DNA from: Vibrio profundi
GTDB lineage: Bacteria; Pseudomonadota; Gammaproteobacteria; Enterobacterales; Vibrionaceae
Length of the DNA: 64,000 bases
Assembly (NCBI RefSeq): GCF_005281835.1
Contig: NZ_RZIS01000007.1
Span: 177,810-241,809, forward strand
Direction of reading: 5' to 3'
Position 1 is the first letter of the stretch, and each line of letters opens with the position of its first letter. Shown in pieces: positions 60,707 to 64,000 of this stretch. The notes under the pieces were generated by a model, which was given only the letters and a program-made list of their open reading frames with translations, had not been told where the DNA came from and made no database searches. The position numbers were made by a program, and so were the translations under genes.

Positions 60707-61260
60707 TATTTTAAGACAGAGCCTCAACGAAAGTTGGGGCTTTGTTGTATCTGAAGATCGGAAAGCGTTGCCTTCGCGGTGGCGGCAGGAATGCCTGTCC
60801 AATCAGCCCGCCTAACCGGTACCATATATAGAAAGGTCGCTTTTATAGCGACCTTTCGTCGTTTTGGCTTATGTGAATTTGAAATCCAGTGTGTCGGCTT
60901 GGATGCAAGCCCAGCCAAGTCGCCTACCGGTACTATATTTTAACAACAAAGCCTCGACTTTTGTCGGGTCTTTGTTGTATCTGGAGAGCGGAAAGCGTTG
61001 CCTTCGGGGTGGCGGCATGAATGCCTGTCCAATCAGTCCACCTAAACCGATACCATATATAGCGACCTTTCGTCGTTTTGGCTTATGTGAATTTGAAATC
61101 CAACGTGTCAGCTTGGGTGCAAGCCCTGTAAAGTGGCCTACTGGTGCTGTATTTAAAGAGAGAGCCTCAACGAAAATTGGGGCTTTGTTGTAATTGGAGT
61201 ATGGAAAGTGTTGCCTTCGCGGTGGTGGCATAAATACCGGTCCAATCAGCCCGTTTTAAA
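60707..61260 (+). repeat. Degenerating tandem array of tRNA-Leu 3'-end repeats
   Basis: Two modules alternate. Module A runs from a tRNA 3' end (GCCTACCGGTACCA-like) through a terminator-like hairpin (GAGCCTCAAC...GTTGGGGC). It continues through a second tRNA-like remnant (GCGTTGCCTTCGCGGTGGCG...CCTAACCGGTACCA). Its copies start at 60693, 60922 and 61136. Module B carries a GCGACCTTTCGTCGTTTTGG segment and another remnant (60831-60921 and 61062-61135). The period is 214-229 bases. Copies become less perfect to the right. I find no gene here; small open frames in the array are by-products. Confidence 0.8.
60720..60748 (+). terminator. Probable terminator of tRNA-Leu
   Basis: AGCCTCAAC pairs with GTTGGGGCT (one U-G pair) around GAAA, followed by TTTGTTGT. 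It lies 13 bases after the tRNA CCA and is repeated, with mutations, in the following array. Confidence 0.65.
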
Positions 61261-61649
61261 CTAACTAGCATTTGCACATGAGCTAGTCAGTTGCTCACCA
61301 AGTTGGCTAATTGAATATTTGGTTGAGTAATGACGAAACTATAGGGGCTCCGTCACTTTAGGATTATCACGAACAGGCCTGCTTTATGTAGAGCCTATAT
61401 CCGTACTCACCGATCTGCTGACAGCGTATATGGGAACTCTATCTATTTAGGGAAAACTAATTCATGTTCTTGTCGCTGTTATAGGAGATGGAAACACGAT
61501 CACATTGTTTAAATTCATTAGCCCTTTCTATCTCTATGCCCTTACATTTAGATTGTGCGTTGTGTCATTAAAAGCTAATAAACTCACAGTGTTAGCTTTC
61601 AATTTGTTTCCTCTCGACTATGTTTAAATTATCTATATAGGAGGAATCT
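61261..61649. other. Intergenic region of 389 bases, no gene seen
   Basis: I find no convincing coding frame. One 8-base perfect inverted repeat (AAAGCTAA/TTAGCTTT, 61571-61599) lies about 50 bases before the VOC gene and could be an operator or hairpin. The Shine-Dalgarno AGGAGG of the VOC gene lies at its right end. Confidence 0.6.
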
Positions 61650-62054
61650 ATGTTCAAACTGACCCCTTACCTTTTTTTCGGCGGACGCTGTGAAGAAGCA
61701 CTGGCGTATTACCAGAAGTGTTTCGGTGGCGTCGTTGTAAGTAAGCAATATTTCAGAGATGCCCCTCAAACAGTAGAAGGCGTTGAGCCTGAATGGATCA
61801 TGCATGCTGAATTTGAAGCATTTGGAATGAAGCTAATGATGTCTGATGGGATGAAAGCAAAAGAACTATGCGGGAATAATGTAGCCATGTCTTTAGTGTT
61901 AGATGACACAAATATTCAAAGTAAGTTGTTCGATACGCTCGCTGAGAGTGGTCGTGTCATGATGCCTTTGGCTGATACATTTTGGGGAGCAAGGTTTGGT
62001 AAGGTGGAAGACAAGTTTGGAATCCGTTGGATGTTACATAGTGACATACTTTAG
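61650..62054 (+). CDS. VOC family protein (PhnB/glyoxalase-like)
   Basis: The 134-residue protein starts MFKLTPYLFFGGRCEEALAYYQKCFGG and has HAEFEAFGMKLMMSDGM and FWGARFGKVEDKFGIRWM, the pattern of PhnB-type members of the vicinal oxygen chelate superfamily. Members of this group often lack known activity. A strong AGGAGG box precedes the ATG. It stands alone; substrate is not inferable. Confidence 0.88.
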   Translation: MFKLTPYLFFGGRCEEALAYYQKCFGGVVVSKQYFRDAPQTVEGVEPEWIMHAEFEAFGMKLMMSDGMKAKELCGNNVAMSLVLDDTNIQSKLFDTLAESGRVMMPLADTFWGARFGKVEDKFGIRWMLHSDIL

Positions 62055-62146
62055 TCGTTGTTGCGTGTGAATGTGCATAATGATCTCGATAGATAAATCT
62101 ATTAAGATTATAAATTAGCTTTTACCAATTGTGTTGTATATAAAAC

Positions 62147-63400
62147 GTGGCCAGCATTAAAATTACAGTGGATCGTATTCAACCTGGATTACATATTCGA
62201 CTTCCGGTGAAGTGGAACGAACACCCTTTTCTATTCAATAGCTTTAAAGTTAAGAACGAAGAACAGATACAAATGATCCGTCATTTAGGGATCAAGTATG
62301 TCTACATTAACTTAGGGCAAAGTGATACTCAGCCTTTACCTGCCAACCAAGAACCTAAGGCGAATAGTGCTCAAGATGAAGAAATCGATCTAGAAGCGCA
62401 AAAAATGTGGCAAGAAAAGCAGAAAAGAATAGAAAAGCTTAGTTCATATAGAAGACGGGTGATTAATTGCGAAAAAGAGTTTGAACGTTCTTTAGCAAGA
62501 ATGCGCTCTGTGATGCTTAAAATCCGTAACCGTCCTGCCGATGCAGTAGAAGAAGCAGCGCTATTAATAGAAGATATCGTTGACAAACTGCTAAGTGATG
62601 ACAATGTTACTTTGCACCTTATGAACGGTAAAAGTGAATTCGAAGATATCTACTTTCATGCATTGAATGTATCAGTGATTGCTATGATGGTAGGTAAAGC
62701 GAAAGGGTATGATGCAGCAAAGTTAAAGGAACTCTCTTTCGCTGCTTTGTTTCATGACATCGGTAAAATCAAGATCCCTTCCGCTATATTAAGAAAGCAG
62801 ACTCCATTAACAGGCCCAGAAAGCAATTACCTCAAGCTACATACTAAATATGGCTTAGACATGGCTAATGCTATTCAGGATTTTCCAGAAAGTACAAAAA
62901 GAGTCATCGCCCAGCACCATGAATTGAATGATGGCTCTGGCTATCCTGATGGGCTAAAAGAAGCGGAAATAGATGAGCTTGCTCAAGTGATAGCTGTAGC
63001 GAACGCGTTTGATAATCTTTGCCACCATAATATTCCTTCTGAGCAAAAGATTCCTTATGTAGCTCTCTCTCATTTATACAAGAACTGCAAGCACCTATAT
63101 AGTAATGACAACCTCAACATACTTATCAAGTTCATGGGGGTATTTCCTCCAGGGACAGTGGTGCAGCTATCAAATGAAACGATAGGGCTAGTCATTTCCG
63201 TTAACTCCAAGAATATCCTCTATCCGAACGTTTTGATTTACGATCCAAACGTACCACGTACACAGGCTCCCATAATTGACCTGGGTGATAAAGAAATAAA
63301 GATAGTAAATGCTATTCACCCTGGGAAGTTACCTGAGAAAGTAAGAGAGTATTTAAATCCTCGTTCAAGGATCTCTTATTTCTTTGATAGTGATGACTGA
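62147..63400 (+). CDS. HD-GYP domain cyclic-di-GMP phosphodiesterase with DUF3391
   Basis: This 417-residue cytosolic protein has an N-terminal DUF3391 domain (about 1-60, VDRIQPGLHIRLPVKWNEHPFLFNSFKVKNEEQIQ). A charged coiled stretch (about 80-125) and an HD-GYP domain (about 150-320) follow. HD is at H203-D204 (FHDIGKIKIP) and the GYP motif is in HHELNDGSGYPDGL (257-270), so the metal site looks complete. It starts with GTG directly after an in-frame stop and no good Shine-Dalgarno is seen. It probably lowers cyclic-di-GMP, favouring motility, by family inference. Confidence 0.9.
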   Translation: MASIKITVDRIQPGLHIRLPVKWNEHPFLFNSFKVKNEEQIQMIRHLGIKYVYINLGQSDTQPLPANQEPKANSAQDEEIDLEAQKMWQEKQKRIEKLSSYRRRVINCEKEFERSLARMRSVMLKIRNRPADAVEEAALLIEDIVDKLLSDDNVTLHLMNGKSEFEDIYFHALNVSVIAMMVGKAKGYDAAKLKELSFAALFHDIGKIKIPSAILRKQTPLTGPESNYLKLHTKYGLDMANAIQDFPESTKRVIAQHHELNDGSGYPDGLKEAEIDELAQVIAVANAFDNLCHHNIPSEQKIPYVALSHLYKNCKHLYSNDNLNILIKFMGVFPPGTVVQLSNETIGLVISVNSKNILYPNVLIYDPNVPRTQAPIIDLGDKEIKIVNAIHPGKLPEKVREYLNPRSRISYFFDSDD

Positions 63401-63462
63401 TTTATCCACAGGTATGTGTGAGTAAGTTGTAAGAAAATTGGGCTTAAAAGCGTATAAATATA

Positions 63463-63499
63463 CGGTCGAATGAATAGTGTTCATTCGGCCGTTTTTTTT
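63463..63499 (+). terminator. Intrinsic terminator after the HD-GYP gene
   Basis: CGGTCGAATGAA pairs with TTCATTCGGCCG (one G-U pair), followed by a run of eight T. It lies just upstream of the rRNA promoters. Confidence 0.9.
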
Positions 63500-63520
63500 A
63501 AGAAAAATGCGTTTTAATGC

Positions 63521-63548
63521 TTGCCTAAAAAATCGAACTACCTATAAT
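63521..63548 (+). promoter_or_regulatory. rRNA operon promoter P1
   Basis: TTGCCT and a perfect TATAAT are separated by 16 bases, with GCGC directly after the -10 box (a stringent-type discriminator). A/T-rich sequence that could act as an UP element lies upstream. Confidence 0.85.
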
Positions 63549-63636
63549 GCGCATCCACTGACACGGCAGTGCCAATAAGGCTTCGGCAGTGATTAGTAAG
63601 ACGAAGCGATAAACGAAATAAACTTTCAAAAAGTGT

Positions 63637-63664
63637 TTGACACTGAAGCTTATCTCGCTAGAAT
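63637..63664 (+). promoter_or_regulatory. rRNA operon promoter P2
   Basis: A perfect TTGACA and TAGAAT are separated by 16 bases, about 116 bases after P1. Confidence 0.8.
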
Positions 63665-63704
63665 GCACGTCCACTTCGAGAGTCCTAAGCGACTTGATGA
63701 AGTA

Positions 63705-63720
63705 AGCTCTTTAACAATTT
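63705..63720 (+). promoter_or_regulatory. boxA antitermination element of the rRNA leader
   Basis: GCTCTTTAACAATTT matches the rRNA boxA that binds NusB/S10 and protects rRNA transcription from Rho. It lies about 205 bases before the 16S gene; the remaining leader to 63923 has no gene. Confidence 0.9.
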
Positions 63721-63923
63721 AAACCTATCAATCTGTGTGGGCACTCGTTGATGAATATCAAAAATTGATTCTTAGGAATCACTTTGGTTTCAATGAACTG
63801 AGTGACCAATCAAGACTTCGGTCTTGGCACAGTCAATTCATTATCGTTCTGTTGGAACGATAATAAGCTTTAGAATTACATTAGTAGTTTTGAAGTCAGT
63901 ATTCATTGAGCCGACAAAATCTT

Positions 63924-64000
63924 AAATTGAAGAGTTTGATCATGGCTCAGATTGAACGCTGGCGGCAGGCCTAACACATGCAAGTCGAGCGGAAACGACT
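63924..64000 (+). rRNA. 16S ribosomal RNA, 5' end only
   Basis: AAATTGAAGAGTTTGATCAT begins the mature 16S rRNA, followed by GGCTCAGATTGAACGCTGGC and a V1 region starting GAGCGGAAACGACT, as in vibrios. The gene runs off the right edge. Confidence 0.98.

Noticed and set aside
60869..61231. Minus-strand frame of 120 codons with repeated MPPPRRQ and ISNSHKPKRRKVAI segments, and a related frame at 60724-60918
   Set aside because: The peptide repeats simply mirror the tRNA-Leu 3'-end DNA repeats read in reverse. There is no Shine-Dalgarno and the frames run across tRNA remnants and terminator hairpins.
61488..61571. Possible 27-codon small gene starting METRSH
   Set aside because: The purine box abuts the ATG with no spacing and the product has no recognisable features.
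1..64000. Search for CRISPR arrays, insertion sequences, integrases, attachment sites and toxin-antitoxin pairs
   Set aside because: No spaced direct-repeat array, transposase or integrase motif, or paired small toxin/antitoxin genes were seen; the tRNA-Leu 3' repeats have no integrase nearby and decay gradually, unlike phage attachment sites.

Overview
The window is a chromosomal segment of a Vibrio species. The 77 bases of 16S rRNA at the right edge read as gammaproteobacterial/Vibrio. Gene order in most blocks matches the core chromosome 1 arrangement of vibrios and, in part, Escherichia coli (msrA/tamA/tamB/ytfP-like; yrbG-kdsD-kdsC-lptC-lptA-lptB-rpoN-hpf-ptsN-rapZ-npr opposite mlaFEDCB-ibaG-murA; holC-valS beside pepA opposite lptFG). 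I see no insertion sequence, prophage, integron or CRISPR array. Codon use and base composition look even throughout.

Layout. 1-1960: end of a sulfate assimilation cluster (an SLC13/RCK permease, partial, then cysC). 1978-3153: a TIGR03899-type protein and an unlisted 34-residue membrane peptide. 3193-6879: a five-gene operon on the minus strand behind a near-perfect Zur-type operator. It encodes a small His-containing secreted protein, a His-rich DUF2796 (ZrgA-type) zinc protein, a MacB/LolD-type ABC ATPase and permease, and a DUF3299 protein. 6912-15662: envelope and repair genes (ytfJ, DUF1107, msrA, tamA, tamB, a gamma-glutamylcyclotransferase-fold protein, a DUF2799 lipoprotein, ppa). 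15785-18663: a solute-binding lipoprotein overlapping a hybrid histidine kinase. 18697-28990: fbp, mpl, ubiX, a TPP riboswitch with thiBPQ, darP, pmbA and mgtE. 29120-36902: the PTS-Ntr/rpoN/Lpt/Kds cluster on the minus strand. 37169-42576: mla phospholipid transport genes, ibaG, murA and a plsC-type acyltransferase.

42658-48198: ridA, pyrI, pyrB with a leader peptide and attenuator, argF, arcA and rraB. Together these handle carbamoyl phosphate and arginine, with ArgR-like boxes upstream of argF and arcA. 48330-52461: the most accessory-looking part. It holds a beta-mannosidase-like N-terminal fragment without a catalytic domain, a MarR-GNAT fusion with a clear double operator, and a YjgN/M48 peptidase pair. 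52539-60431: valS, holC, pepA, lptF, lptG and an RDD protein. 60622-61260: one intact tRNA-Leu(CAA) followed by a degenerating array of tRNA 3'-end repeats. 61650-63400: a VOC protein and an HD-GYP protein. 63463-64000: the promoter region, boxA and 5' end of an rRNA operon.

Functionally the window is dominated by envelope biogenesis. LPS transport appears as LptB/A/C and, far away, LptF/G. Outer-membrane lipid asymmetry is served by Mla, autotransporter and lipid delivery by TamAB, and peptidoglycan by MurA and Mpl. Nitrogen/carbon regulation (RpoN, PtsN, NPr, RapZ), zinc and thiamine acquisition and pyrimidine/arginine metabolism are also present. Several cis-regulatory elements can be read directly: a Zur box, a TPP riboswitch, a pyrBI attenuator, a MarR-type double operator and several intrinsic terminators. 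No wholly new multi-gene system is evident. The best leads are the Zur-type operon, the MarR-GNAT operator, the decaying tRNA-Leu array, the 34-residue membrane peptide, the binding-protein/kinase pair and a few structured leaders.
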